Shown one piece after another: positions 16,945-24,250 of a DNA stretch of 38,443 bases (position 1 is the stretch's first letter; every line of letters starts with the position of its first letter). The translations under genes were made by a program, and so were the position numbers. Below the pieces are notes generated by a model. It saw only the letters and a list, made by a program, of their open reading frames with translations. It searched no databases and had not been told where the DNA came from. This DNA comes from Opitutia bacterium (GTDB lineage Bacteria; Verrucomicrobiota; Verrucomicrobiia; Opitutales; Opitutaceae): the NCBI GenBank assembly GCA_003153035.1, contig PMBT01000139.1:1-38443 (forward strand), written 5' to 3'.

Positions 16945-18282
16945 TCAATCTGAGGTTTTGGCGACCAAGGTCTTGATTCGGGTGAGATAGTTCTGAACCG
17001 CGTCGGTCTTCTCGATCTTCAGCGCGGCTTCAAGGTAGGCGATGCTCTTCTCGTAATGGCGGTTCTTGAGCTCGATGTTCGCGAGTTCGAGGTCCGCCCG
17101 ATAGGCGCTCTCGGGAATCTGGCAGGCGGCTTCGAAGGCCAGGGTGGCATGCGGGAGGTCGTCCTCGCCGGCATAGGTCAGGCCAAGGCCGAGCAGCGCC
17201 CTCCCGTTTAGCGGAACCAGTTTCAGCAGTTCCTCCAGCTCCTGGCGGGCCTCCCGCCATTGTTTTTTCGCCACCAACAAATCCGCCCCGGCCTGCAGGT
17301 ACCTGATCCGGCCCGCCGGCGTGAGTTCCGATTTCATCGAACCCAACACTTCCTGCGCCTGCGCGAACTGGCCCCCGGCAGTGAGCACCTCCGCAAAGTG
17401 GATCAACTTCTGTTCGCCCATCGCCGGCGAGGCGCCCAGGACTTTCTGGTAAATGGCCACCGCTTCGGGAACGAGCCGCTGCTCCGCGTAGAGATCGGCC
17501 AGCAGATTGAGCTCATCCGGGCCGGCGACGCCGGTCCCGACCGCCGCCTCGAGGACGGCGATCGCCTCCAGCTTCCGGTTGCCCTCGAGCAGAACGTTCG
17601 CATAAGTCAGCCAGTACCGCGTTTCCTTGGGGCGCTCCTTGATGAGATTCTTCACCAGCGATTCGGCCCGGCCATATTGCTTGCCCTGGATGTAGATCCG
17701 CAGCAGCCCCTCCATCCAGTTCGGGTTGGCCGGTTCGCCGGCCAGCGCCTGCATGTAGGCCATCTCGGCGGGCACGATGTTGCCCTGCCGCTCCAGGCAA
17801 TACGCGAGCAGACCGAACGTCGCGGGATCGCGATCCCCGAGGGTGACGGCCGTCGAGAAACAGGGAATCGCCTGGGCGAACTTGTCGGACGTGTAATAAA
17901 GCACGCCCAGGTTGCTCCAGCCGCGCAGGAACGAGGGATAGCGCTTCACCGCCCGTTGGTAGCTGGCTTCCGCCCGTTCGGTCTGGCCGGCGGCGTAATA
18001 GGCGTTGCCCAGAATGAACTCAAAGGCCGGGCTCGGCGGTTCCTTGTCGTTGATCATCGCCTCCAGGAGCTTCAGGGCGAACTCCGGCTGGGACGACAGC
18101 ATCGTGGCCACCTTCTCGTAGAGCGCATACTCCTCCGCCGTCATCTCCGGTTCGCGCTCCTTGAGGAAGCCGTTCGATTCGTTGATGATCCGCTTGGGAT
18201 CGACCTTCGGGGCCGGGTCGGCGGAAAAAGCGAGGGCGGGCAGTACCAGCGCCAGAAAAATGAGAACCTTGGGACTCTTCAT
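16945..18282 (-). CDS. exported TPR protein of the TonB2-like operon
   Basis: 445 residues with a cleaved signal peptide (VLIFLALVLPALAFSA) followed by an array of tetratricopeptide repeats from about residue 85 to the end (FILGNAYYAAGQTERAEASYQRAV, GWSNLGVLYY, LTYANVLLEGNRKLEA, NLLADLYAEQRLVPEAVAIY, GLGLTYAGEDDL, LELANIELKNRHYEKS). TPR proteins scaffold protein-protein contacts. Its place directly after tonB, three bases downstream, matches the TPR gene (VC1543 type) that follows tonB2 in Vibrio, where the product is thought to assist the Ton complex in the periplasm. The assignment as a TonB2-associated TPR protein rests on that synteny. Confidence 0.88.
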   Translation of the reverse strand: MKSPKVLIFLALVLPALAFSADPAPKVDPKRIINESNGFLKEREPEMTAEEYALYEKVATMLSSQPEFALKLLEAMINDKEPPSPAFEFILGNAYYAAGQTERAEASYQRAVKRYPSFLRGWSNLGVLYYTSDKFAQAIPCFSTAVTLGDRDPATFGLLAYCLERQGNIVPAEMAYMQALAGEPANPNWMEGLLRIYIQGKQYGRAESLVKNLIKERPKETRYWLTYANVLLEGNRKLEAIAVLEAAVGTGVAGPDELNLLADLYAEQRLVPEAVAIYQKVLGASPAMGEQKLIHFAEVLTAGGQFAQAQEVLGSMKSELTPAGRIRYLQAGADLLVAKKQWREARQELEELLKLVPLNGRALLGLGLTYAGEDDLPHATLAFEAACQIPESAYRADLELANIELKNRHYEKSIAYLEAALKIEKTDAVQNYLTRIKTLVAKTSD

Positions 18283-18285
18283 GAA

Positions 18286-19038
18286 TCAAGTTTCGAAACG
18301 TGAATGGTGTGGCGGCACGAAAATATAGGGCTGCTGTAGCATGCACCGGACCTTTTTTCCCCGCTTAAGGGCCGGCGCGAAGCCCCACGTCTTGATGTTC
18401 TCGACCACAATGGCATCCACCTCCTCTTCGCCCGAAGACTTCACCACCTTGACATCACCCACGGCGCCATTGGCGTCGATGACCAGCAGCAGGGTCACGT
18501 GCAGGGATTTCCCGCCACGCATGAAACGCCCGGGGATCGCAGGAGGGTCCCGGAAAAGAACCGACGGAATGCGATCGACCTCGTTTTCCTGGAAAATGTG
18601 CTGGGGGTCGGCCAGGACATCCATCTTGGGTTTGAACTCGCCAAACAACTGCCCGATCTGGATCACCGCGGGTGGCGCCAGCTGGCTCGCGGAGCTGAGG
18701 GAGTCGAGGTTGGGCGGACTGACGGCGATTTTCACCGGGCTGTCCGAGGGGGAAAGATCGAAGCCGGTCACCGTCGAGATCTCCAGCGCGGGCGCCGCTT
18801 CTGTTGGCGACACTTGCGGAGGCGGCGGAGGCTGGAACGGAATCGCCACCGCGCGGAGATCCTCGATCTCGGGCGGCGGGTTCTCCGGGACCAGGTTCCC
18901 GTAATGCGCCATGCCCAGGAACAGGCACAACGTGAATCCTGCTCCCATCAACAAACTCAGGGCAGTTTGCGCCGGCGTGCCGGCGGCGAGGGTGATCCGC
19001 GTTCTGGACATTGCCTCAACCATGGTGGCCTCGTTCAC
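18286..19038 (-). CDS. tonB: energy transducer TonB
   Basis: 250 residues. It spans the periplasm and passes proton-motive energy from ExbB/ExbD to outer membrane transporters. One N-terminal membrane segment (about 27-47, LLMGAGFTLCLFLGMAHYG) is followed by a proline-rich stretch (FQPPPPPQVSP) and, at 175-245, a TonB C-terminal domain (HVTLLLVIDANGAVGDVKVV, VENIKTWGFAPALKRGKKVR). The GTG start at 19038 overlaps the exbD stop (GTGA), as the neighbouring genes do; an ATG at 19023 is an alternative. Gene order exbB-exbD-tonB-TPR supports the TonB2-type assignment. No TonB-dependent receptor gene is in the window. Confidence 0.9.
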   Translation of the reverse strand: MNEATMVEAMSRTRITLAAGTPAQTALSLLMGAGFTLCLFLGMAHYGNLVPENPPPEIEDLRAVAIPFQPPPPPQVSPTEAAPALEISTVTGFDLSPSDSPVKIAVSPPNLDSLSSASQLAPPAVIQIGQLFGEFKPKMDVLADPQHIFQENEVDRIPSVLFRDPPAIPGRFMRGGKSLHVTLLLVIDANGAVGDVKVVKSSGEEEVDAIVVENIKTWGFAPALKRGKKVRCMLQQPYIFVPPHHSRFET

Positions 19039-19448
19039 AATCCGTCCGCCCGGGTGGTGGCGAATTGCACGTGCTGGATTCCGGCGCGCTTGGCCTCGGC
19101 ATACACCGCCGCGAACACCCCGTGGGTTGAGAAACGATCCGCGCGAATGATCACGGCGGGTGACCGGCCGATGGCTGCCTGCTTGATCAGCGGCGCCACC
19201 TGATCCGGGCGGATCTCCTGTCCGTCAAAGTAGATGCGATTGTCGGCGGCGATCGCGATCAACAGGGCGTTCTGATCACCCATCTGGGTGCCGCTCACGT
19301 CCGGCTTCTGGACCTCGATCCCGGGATCGTTCACAAACGCGGTGCTGATCATCAGGAAAATCAACAGCACCATGACGCAGTCCACCATCGGCACCATGTC
19401 GACATGCGTCGTCTCAAACCGGTTCTGCCCTTGGATTCTTCCGATCAT
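19035..19448 (-). CDS. exbD: biopolymer transport protein ExbD
   Basis: 137 residues with one N-terminal membrane helix and a periplasmic domain, which together with ExbB forms the proton channel that energises TonB. The helix begins at THVDMVPMVD and carries the essential Asp23 expected in ExbD/TolR (MVDCVMVLLIFLM). The periplasmic part has the family pattern LLIAIAADNRIYFDGQEI and AVIIRADRFSTHGVFAAVYAEAK. The start overlaps the upstream exbB stop (ATGA) and the end overlaps tonB, so translation is probably coupled. The assignment is firm. Confidence 0.94.
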   Translation of the reverse strand: MIGRIQGQNRFETTHVDMVPMVDCVMVLLIFLMISTAFVNDPGIEVQKPDVSGTQMGDQNALLIAIAADNRIYFDGQEIRPDQVAPLIKQAAIGRSPAVIIRADRFSTHGVFAAVYAEAKRAGIQHVQFATTRADGL

Positions 19449-19942
19449 AGCGCGAAGTTGGTTCCCGCGGTTTCTTCCATTCGGTTCAGCGCCTGCAGCT
19501 GCTTGCGCATCTCGCGATGCGCGAGGTAGACGATCAGCAGCGCCGGAATCGCCACCACCAGGCCCGATTCCGTCGCCACCAGCACCTCGGAAATGCCGCC
19601 GGCCAGACCCTCCATCGAATTCTGTCCCGCCCGCGACGAAAGGCTCTCGAAGGTCCGCACCAGCCCGCTCACGGTGCCCAGCAGTCCGAGCAGCGGGGCG
19701 GCGGCAATCATGGCGCTCAGCGCAACGCGCTGCTGCCGGAACGCCTCGTGGACTCCGTTCTGCATCCGGCGCAGCGCCGCGAACTCCTCCAGCCGGCGTG
19801 GCGACGTCTGGCGGAGCTTCCTGCGGGACTGGCGCAGGGTCATCAGCAGCAGGAAGCACCGCGAATACAGCACCACGGAGAGCGTGATGATCGCGATCAT
19901 CACGGGTCCCCCTCTTTCGAACAGAACCAGCAGCGCTTTCAT
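19445..19942 (-). CDS. exbB: MotA/TolQ/ExbB proton channel protein (ExbB2-like)
   Basis: 165 residues, three membrane helices: GGPVMIAIITLSVVLYSRCFLLL near the N-terminus, MIAAAPLLGLLGTVSGLVRTF, and GGISEVLVATESGLVVAIPALLIVYLA. The last two are the conserved ExbB/TolQ channel signature. The size is typical of the short ExbB2 form in TonB2 systems. It overlaps the long ExbB gene upstream and exbD downstream by four bases each (ATGA junctions). It forms the ion channel with ExbD. The assignment is firm. Confidence 0.93.
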   Translation of the reverse strand: MKALLVLFERGGPVMIAIITLSVVLYSRCFLLLMTLRQSRRKLRQTSPRRLEEFAALRRMQNGVHEAFRQQRVALSAMIAAAPLLGLLGTVSGLVRTFESLSSRAGQNSMEGLAGGISEVLVATESGLVVAIPALLIVYLAHREMRKQLQALNRMEETAGTNFAL

Positions 19943-21369
19943 ACCGAGAGCGGTTCCTTCGCCGGCACCCGGTCCATGCCAGGCTGCGCCGCCGTGACAA
20001 ACTCGAGTGCATAACGCTCCAGGAGCGACAGGTTCTTCTGGATGCGGTGGGAGAGGAATCCATGAGCCACCAGCGTCGGAATCGCCACCATCAGGCCTAG
20101 TTCCGTCGCCACCAGCACCTCGGAGATGCCGCTGGCGAGCTTGCCGGCGTTGCCCGTCCCGAACACCGTGATCAGGGCGAATGTTCGCACGAGTCCCGTG
20201 ACGGTGCCCAGCAGGCCCATGAGCGGCGCGGCAGTGGCGATCACCGCCAGCAGCGGAAGCCAGCGTTCATAGTGCAGCCGTTGCCGGAGAACCACGGCAT
20301 ACAGATGCTCTTCCAGAATCGCCTTTGGCTGGTTGATGTGCCGCAGCCCGATGGTAAACAGCTCGCGGGTGGTGGCCTGGAGCGACCCGACGGCCTTTTG
20401 CGCTTCCGTGCGGGCGCCCTCGGCCAGGATGGTGAGGAAGCCCTCCACCGCCTCGGGTGAGTCCACCGCCATTTTCGACAGGTCCCGGATTTTCTGCAAA
20501 ACCATGAGCGTGGCAATCAGCCCGACGCCCAGGATGGCATATGCCACCACCCCGCCCTTCTGGATATGCTGCCAGATCGTCCCTTTCGTTTCCCTTAGTC
20601 GGAGCGCCTTGCCCGCGGAGGCATCGGCCATGATGATGGCCGGTCTTCCCTGCAAAAAGGTCACCGCGGCCGCCGACTCCCACGCGGGCAGCCCGTAAGC
20701 GACGGGAAAAGGCGCGCCCTCGCGCGCCCGGACCGTGCCGACGGCCCCGCCTTGATCCGCCCGGAAATAGGTCTCGGGACCCACAAAGGCAAACGTGCCC
20801 TTCACCACCAGGCTGTCCTCGCCGATCATCGCGCTTCCCGGCGCGGCGTAGCCGCCGAGCGACTGTTGTACCCGTTGCAGCAGGAAATCCGCGACATCCA
20901 CCGCGGTTTTCCCGTCCCCATTCTTGGACGGATCCTCAAAGGTCTGCTGGAGCGCCTGGATCCGCTCGGAGAGCAGCTGCCCCTCGCCGGGCGCCAGCCC
21001 GTCGCTGAACGCCTTCAGGCCGTCGTGCGCCAGCGTGCTCACATAACTCTCATTCTTTCGCAGCGTCTCGCCATCCCTGAGCAGCCGCCGGCGGTTCTCC
21101 AGGGACTGGTTTTGCGCCGTGTCGAGCCGGGTGATCTCCTGTTCCGCCGCGATGATGCGGTCTTCCGCGGCACGCATGGTCTTGAGCAGCGGCGCCTTTT
21201 CCCCCGCGATCCGCTCGCGGGTCCTCGTCAGTTCGTCGCTGGCCGTGCGCAGGCGCTTGGCATATTCGAGGGCCGCCCGCTCCATGGCCTCGTCGAACGT
21301 GTCCGCGGCCCGGACGGTCGTGGCGAGCAGCAGCCCAGACAACAGGTAAAGTAGAAATCCGGCTTTCAT
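19939..21369 (-). CDS. long ExbB-family protein, TtpC-like
   Basis: 476 residues: a signal peptide (LLYLLSGLLLATTVRA), a periplasmic coiled-coil region (about 28-130, rich in E, R, L), a folded region to about 255, then a C-terminal ExbB/MotA module with three helices (GGVVAYAILGVGLIATLMV; VIATAAPLMGLLGTVTGLVRTF; SGISEVLVATELGLMVAIPTL). This architecture is that of TtpC, the extra ExbB-like component that Vibrio TonB2 systems need. I chose the ATG at 21369 because it directly opens the signal peptide and lies five bases after the DUF3450-like gene; the frame is open further upstream without coding character. It overlaps exbB downstream. Synteny and architecture agree. Confidence 0.9.
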   Translation of the reverse strand: MKAGFLLYLLSGLLLATTVRAADTFDEAMERAALEYAKRLRTASDELTRTRERIAGEKAPLLKTMRAAEDRIIAAEQEITRLDTAQNQSLENRRRLLRDGETLRKNESYVSTLAHDGLKAFSDGLAPGEGQLLSERIQALQQTFEDPSKNGDGKTAVDVADFLLQRVQQSLGGYAAPGSAMIGEDSLVVKGTFAFVGPETYFRADQGGAVGTVRAREGAPFPVAYGLPAWESAAAVTFLQGRPAIIMADASAGKALRLRETKGTIWQHIQKGGVVAYAILGVGLIATLMVLQKIRDLSKMAVDSPEAVEGFLTILAEGARTEAQKAVGSLQATTRELFTIGLRHINQPKAILEEHLYAVVLRQRLHYERWLPLLAVIATAAPLMGLLGTVTGLVRTFALITVFGTGNAGKLASGISEVLVATELGLMVAIPTLVAHGFLSHRIQKNLSLLERYALEFVTAAQPGMDRVPAKEPLSV

Positions 21370-21374
21370 CGAGG

Positions 21375-22166
21375 TTACTGGTTGGAGGTTGCGGCGGTGA
21401 TGTGACCCAGTTTCGCAGGCACGGCGACGAATTCGGGTTCCGCCTTGTCGTTGTAAACCGCGATCAGCCGGGCCACCTGCGGGAACGCTTCGGGATGGGC
21501 TTCCCACTGCCAGCCTTTCGGCCCCGGCGCGCCCAGCCAGACCTTGCCGGCCGCCTGATCCAAGGCGTAGCCGCGGCTCAGTCCCCAGTAAATGACTTCG
21601 AGCGACTTTGGGCCCGGTTCACCTTCGATTGTCAAAACTTCCTGGCCACAGGTCACCATCCGGTTGAACTGGGCGCAACGATTCAGCACGGTCATCGTGA
21701 TCTGCATCCGCTCGGAGGGCCCCAGTTCAGTGCCCGCGAGGCTCCGGTAGGGCAGTTCCAGCGCCTCCGACAGGCGCGGCGGAAGCGAGGGGCGAAGCTG
21801 GATCAACCGATCCTTAAGTTCCTTCAGCCGGGCGTCCGTCGCCTGCATCCGGTCAGCGGCCACCTGGTTCTTTTCCTGCAGCGTCGCGAACTCCGTGCGC
21901 TCCGCGACCGTCTTCGCCTTCAGATTGTCCCGCTTATCCTCGATGGTCCTGGCCCGCTCGGAAAGCGCGTTGACCGTCGATTCCAGGAGCTCCCGTTGCG
22001 AGGCCCACTCGGTCTCCAGCCGCACCGTCTCTGCCCGGGTCTTGATCCACTCCGTGGCCGCTTCTTCCACGGAATCGACCGAGTCTGAGGCGCGCGAGCG
22101 AACGGAGGCAAAAAGCAGACAAAGAAAGAGGAGGGAAAGTAACAGGGTGAAGCGGGGCATTTTCAT
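21375..22166 (-). CDS. exported coiled-coil protein, DUF3450-like, first gene of the Ton operon
   Basis: 263 residues: a signal peptide (FTLLLSLLFLCLLFASVRS), a long coiled coil (about 35-125, ETVRLETEWASQRELLES to MQATDARLKELKDRL), then a globular C-terminal part (RLSEALELPYRSLAGTE, RCAQFNRMVTCGQEVLTIEG, EVIYWGLSRGYALD, GPKGWQWE). This matches the DUF3450 proteins encoded just before ttpC in TonB2 operons (VC1548 type). It is the first gene after the sigma-54 promoter at 22342-22357, with a leader of about 165 bases. The ATG at 22166 (ATGAAAATGCCC) is chosen; a second ATG lies six bases in. Its biochemical role is unknown. Confidence 0.8.
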   Translation of the reverse strand: MKMPRFTLLLSLLFLCLLFASVRSRASDSVDSVEEAATEWIKTRAETVRLETEWASQRELLESTVNALSERARTIEDKRDNLKAKTVAERTEFATLQEKNQVAADRMQATDARLKELKDRLIQLRPSLPPRLSEALELPYRSLAGTELGPSERMQITMTVLNRCAQFNRMVTCGQEVLTIEGEPGPKSLEVIYWGLSRGYALDQAAGKVWLGAPGPKGWQWEAHPEAFPQVARLIAVYNDKAEPEFVAVPAKLGHITAATSNQ

Positions 22167-22341
22167 ATTGCGGGTTTCACTTTGAGCGTACCGGTCTGTC
22201 GCTTGATAAGTCGAGACGGTTGTCACGCCGCCGCTGCCGGGCGAATCGCGCTGGTCAAACGCAGCGGGTCCAACGGGCGGGCCGGTTCTGGGAGCGGGAA
22301 CATCCGGGGTGCAGCGACAGGGTTGGTCGTGCTTTTCCTGT

Positions 22342-22357
22342 TGCACGCCGTGTGCCA
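22342..22357 (-). promoter_or_regulatory. sigma-54 promoter of the Ton operon
   Basis: On the minus strand TGGCAC-ACGGC-GTGCA matches the sigma-54 consensus TGGCAC-N5-TTGCA except for one base, with the GG and GC pairs at the correct spacing (12 bases). Transcription would begin near 22331, about 165 bases before the first operon gene. A perfect inverted repeat lies 108 bp upstream. A response regulator of the sigma-54 activator class is encoded divergently. Confidence 0.8.
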
Positions 22358-22373
22358 GTTCGCCCGGGCGCAC

Positions 22374-22402
22374 CTTAAGGTTTTTTATGACAACCCCTTA
22401 AG
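22374..22402. promoter_or_regulatory. inverted repeat CTTAAGG...CCTTAAG
   Basis: CTTAAGG (22374-22380) and CCTTAAG (22396-22402) form a perfect 7-bp inverted repeat spaced by 15 AT-rich bases. It lies between the sigma-54 promoter and the upstream activator site, so it may be a further protein site (for example a bending factor or repressor). No factor can be named. Confidence 0.35.
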
Positions 22403-22442
22403 ACACGAATCCGGATGCGTTTGGTGATCCGGGGACGAAGAA

Positions 22443-22460
22443 AAGGTTGCACGCAACCTT
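22443..22460. promoter_or_regulatory. upstream activator site 1 for the sigma-54 regulator
   Basis: AAGGTTGC-AC-GCAACCTT is a perfect inverted repeat with 8-bp arms. Its centre is 108 bp upstream of the -12 GC of the Ton-operon promoter, a usual enhancer distance. A close copy lies at the same distance from the second sigma-54 promoter. It also lies about 160 bases upstream of the regulator's own start. Confidence 0.75.
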
Positions 22461-22469
22461 CTCTGGAAG

Positions 22470-22484
22470 ATTGGCCGCGCCAAT
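22470..22484. promoter_or_regulatory. inverted repeat ATTGGC-CGC-GCCAAT
   Basis: A perfect 6-bp inverted repeat with a 3-base spacer, ten bases beyond activator site 1 and upstream of the response regulator gene. It could be an operator for that gene or a stem in its leader. No factor can be named. Apart from this and the sites listed, 22167-22616 shows no gene. Confidence 0.3.
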
Positions 22485-22616
22485 GTGGTTGTAGATAACT
22501 CGCCTCTGCGCCCTCGACTAAATGCCGCACCGCACGGACCGCGCCGCGCCGGTCCGGGGCAAGGGCCGGCAGTGAATAGCGTTGAAAGGCGCCCGCTCTT
22601 TGCTCGCATTACCAGC

Positions 22617-24017
22617 ATGATCGCTGAAGAAGGTACCTATCCTGCCGGCTGCGAAGTGCTCCTGCTGGAAGATGACCCTCCTTTGCGACGGCGCCTGGCA
22701 GCCCATCTGCGCACGCTCAAGGCGGAGGTCACCGAAGCCTCGACGATCGAGGAGGCGCGCCGCATCTTGCGCGACCTGCGCTTCGACTTCGCCCTCGTCG
22801 ACCTGCATCTGCCGGACGGCGAGGCGCTCGAATTGTTGCGCGACGGCGCATTTTCCGAGAACACCGGCGTCGTGGTCATGACGGGGTTTGGCGGGGTAAA
22901 GAAGGCGGTGGAAGCCATGCGGCTCGGCGCGGGCGACTACCTGGCCAAACCCTTTGAGCCGGAGGAACTCCCCCTCGCCTTTGCGCGCTGCCGCTACCAG
23001 CGCAGCGCCGCCCGTCGCGACGAGCACCGCGCCAGCGAGCATGCCGCGGGGATTACCGACGAGCTCTTTTTCGGCGAGGGCCTGGCCGGTGTGCGAACGC
23101 AACTCGACATGATTCTGGCCACGGAGCGGCGGCTGGAAAAAAACCCACCACCGGTCTTGATCGAAGGCGAGACCGGGACGGGGAAAAACCTCCTGGCGCA
23201 CTGGCTGCACCGGCATGGTCCGCGGGCGGGGCATCCGTTCGTCACCGTTAATTGTGCCGCGCTGACGGAGACGCTGGCCGAGTCCGAGTTGTTTGGCCAC
23301 GAACGCGGGGCATTTACGGACGCGCATCATGCTCGCATTGGGTTGTTCGAAGCGGCCGACGGCGGCACGCTTTTCCTGGACGAAATCGGCATGCTGGCGG
23401 CCGCCACTCAGGCGAAAGTGCTGACGGCGGTGGAGGAAGGCACCATCCGGCGGCTCGGTGGCGCAAAGGAACTCTCCGTCGACGTGCGGCTCATCGCTGC
23501 CAGCAACCGGTCGCTGCTCGACTTGGTCGAGGGCGGTCGCTTCCGGGAGGATCTCTATCACCGCCTCCATCTCCTTCACCTCACCCTGCCGCCGCTGCGG
23601 GAACGCGGATCGGACGTTGTCGCCCTCGCGCAGCATCTGCTGGAGCGCATCGCCCAGCGCCACCGGCTGAAAGGCCTCTCCATCACCCCGGACGGCGAAG
23701 CTCGTCTGCTCGCGCAGCCGTGGCGGGGCAATGTGCGGGAACTGGCCCACGAGATCGAGCGAGCCGTGGTCTTCAGCAAGAGTCCTGAGCTGGACTTCGC
23801 CCACCTGGGCGGTTTGCCGGACACCTTGCCGGCGGCGTGGCGCAACCCGGCATGGCGGCTGCCGAACGAGGGCTTTTCCATTGATCAGGCGATTGACGAC
23901 CTGGTTACCTGTGCGCTGCGGGATACGGACCACAACGTTGCCGCCGCCGCCCGCCGGCTGGGCGTGACGAGGGAGTTCCTTCGCTACCGCCTGAAGAACC
24001 AAAAAGAACCGGATTGA
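22617..24017 (+). CDS. sigma-54 dependent response regulator (NtrC family)
   Basis: 466 residues: receiver (12-125), AAA+ sigma-54 activation domain (about 150-390) and a Fis-type helix-turn-helix (437-460). Receiver residues are Asp19, Asp20, phosphoacceptor Asp62 (LVDLHLPDG), Thr89 and Lys111. The AAA+ domain has Walker A GETGTGKN (184-191), the sigma-54 contact loop as GAFTDA (231-236; usual form GAFTGA), Walker B LFLDE (252-256), and RFREDLYHRL. ATP hydrolysis remodels sigma-54 holoenzyme at promoters with TGGCAC-N5-TTGC. I chose the ATG at 22617; the frame stays open upstream to a GTG at 22485 without receiver-like sequence. It is divergent from the Ton operon and probably binds the AAGGTTGC sites. 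The cognate kinase is most likely the gene at 25929. Confidence 0.93.
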   Translation: MIAEEGTYPAGCEVLLLEDDPPLRRRLAAHLRTLKAEVTEASTIEEARRILRDLRFDFALVDLHLPDGEALELLRDGAFSENTGVVVMTGFGGVKKAVEAMRLGAGDYLAKPFEPEELPLAFARCRYQRSAARRDEHRASEHAAGITDELFFGEGLAGVRTQLDMILATERRLEKNPPPVLIEGETGTGKNLLAHWLHRHGPRAGHPFVTVNCAALTETLAESELFGHERGAFTDAHHARIGLFEAADGGTLFLDEIGMLAAATQAKVLTAVEEGTIRRLGGAKELSVDVRLIAASNRSLLDLVEGGRFREDLYHRLHLLHLTLPPLRERGSDVVALAQHLLERIAQRHRLKGLSITPDGEARLLAQPWRGNVRELAHEIERAVVFSKSPELDFAHLGGLPDTLPAAWRNPAWRLPNEGFSIDQAIDDLVTCALRDTDHNVAAAARRLGVTREFLRYRLKNQKEPD

Positions 24018-24081
24018 GCGGCCGGCATGGTCTGCCGCCTGGTTACCTACGACCACGCACGCAGTGCGGTGGGCCTTCGCC

Positions 24082-24099
24082 AAGGTTGCCTTCAACCAT
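24082..24099. promoter_or_regulatory. upstream activator site 2 for the sigma-54 regulator
   Basis: AAGGTTGC-CT-TCAACCAT matches site 1 in all eight bases of the left arm and six of eight in the right arm. Its centre is 108 bp upstream of the -12 GC of the second sigma-54 promoter, the same distance as for site 1. Confidence 0.7.
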
Positions 24100-24184
24100 T
24101 CTCTTGCGCACGAGCAGTCCGCGGCATTGGCTGGGTGATCTTAAGATGTTTCCAGAATGGATCTTGCAGGGTGATTACGCGAAC

Positions 24185-24200
24185 TGGCACGCCGGGTGCG
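24185..24200 (+). promoter_or_regulatory. sigma-54 promoter of the repeat-protein/kinase genes
   Basis: TGGCAC-GCCGG-GTGCG has the invariant GG and GC at correct spacing and shares the GTGC form of the -12 box with the Ton-operon promoter. Transcription would begin near 24211, about 40 bases before the ATG at 24251. It lies in the 233-base gap after the response regulator gene, which otherwise shows nothing. Confidence 0.75.
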
Positions 24201-24250
24201 GCTGGGTGGGCCCCGACGATCCCTGAGTTTCGCCCCGTCGCAAGTTCCCC

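Noticed and set aside
22518-24095. Long minus-strand open frame of 525 codons opposite the response regulator
   Set aside because: Its length follows from high GC; the opposite strand carries a complete NtrC-family protein with all motifs, and the antisense translation shows none.
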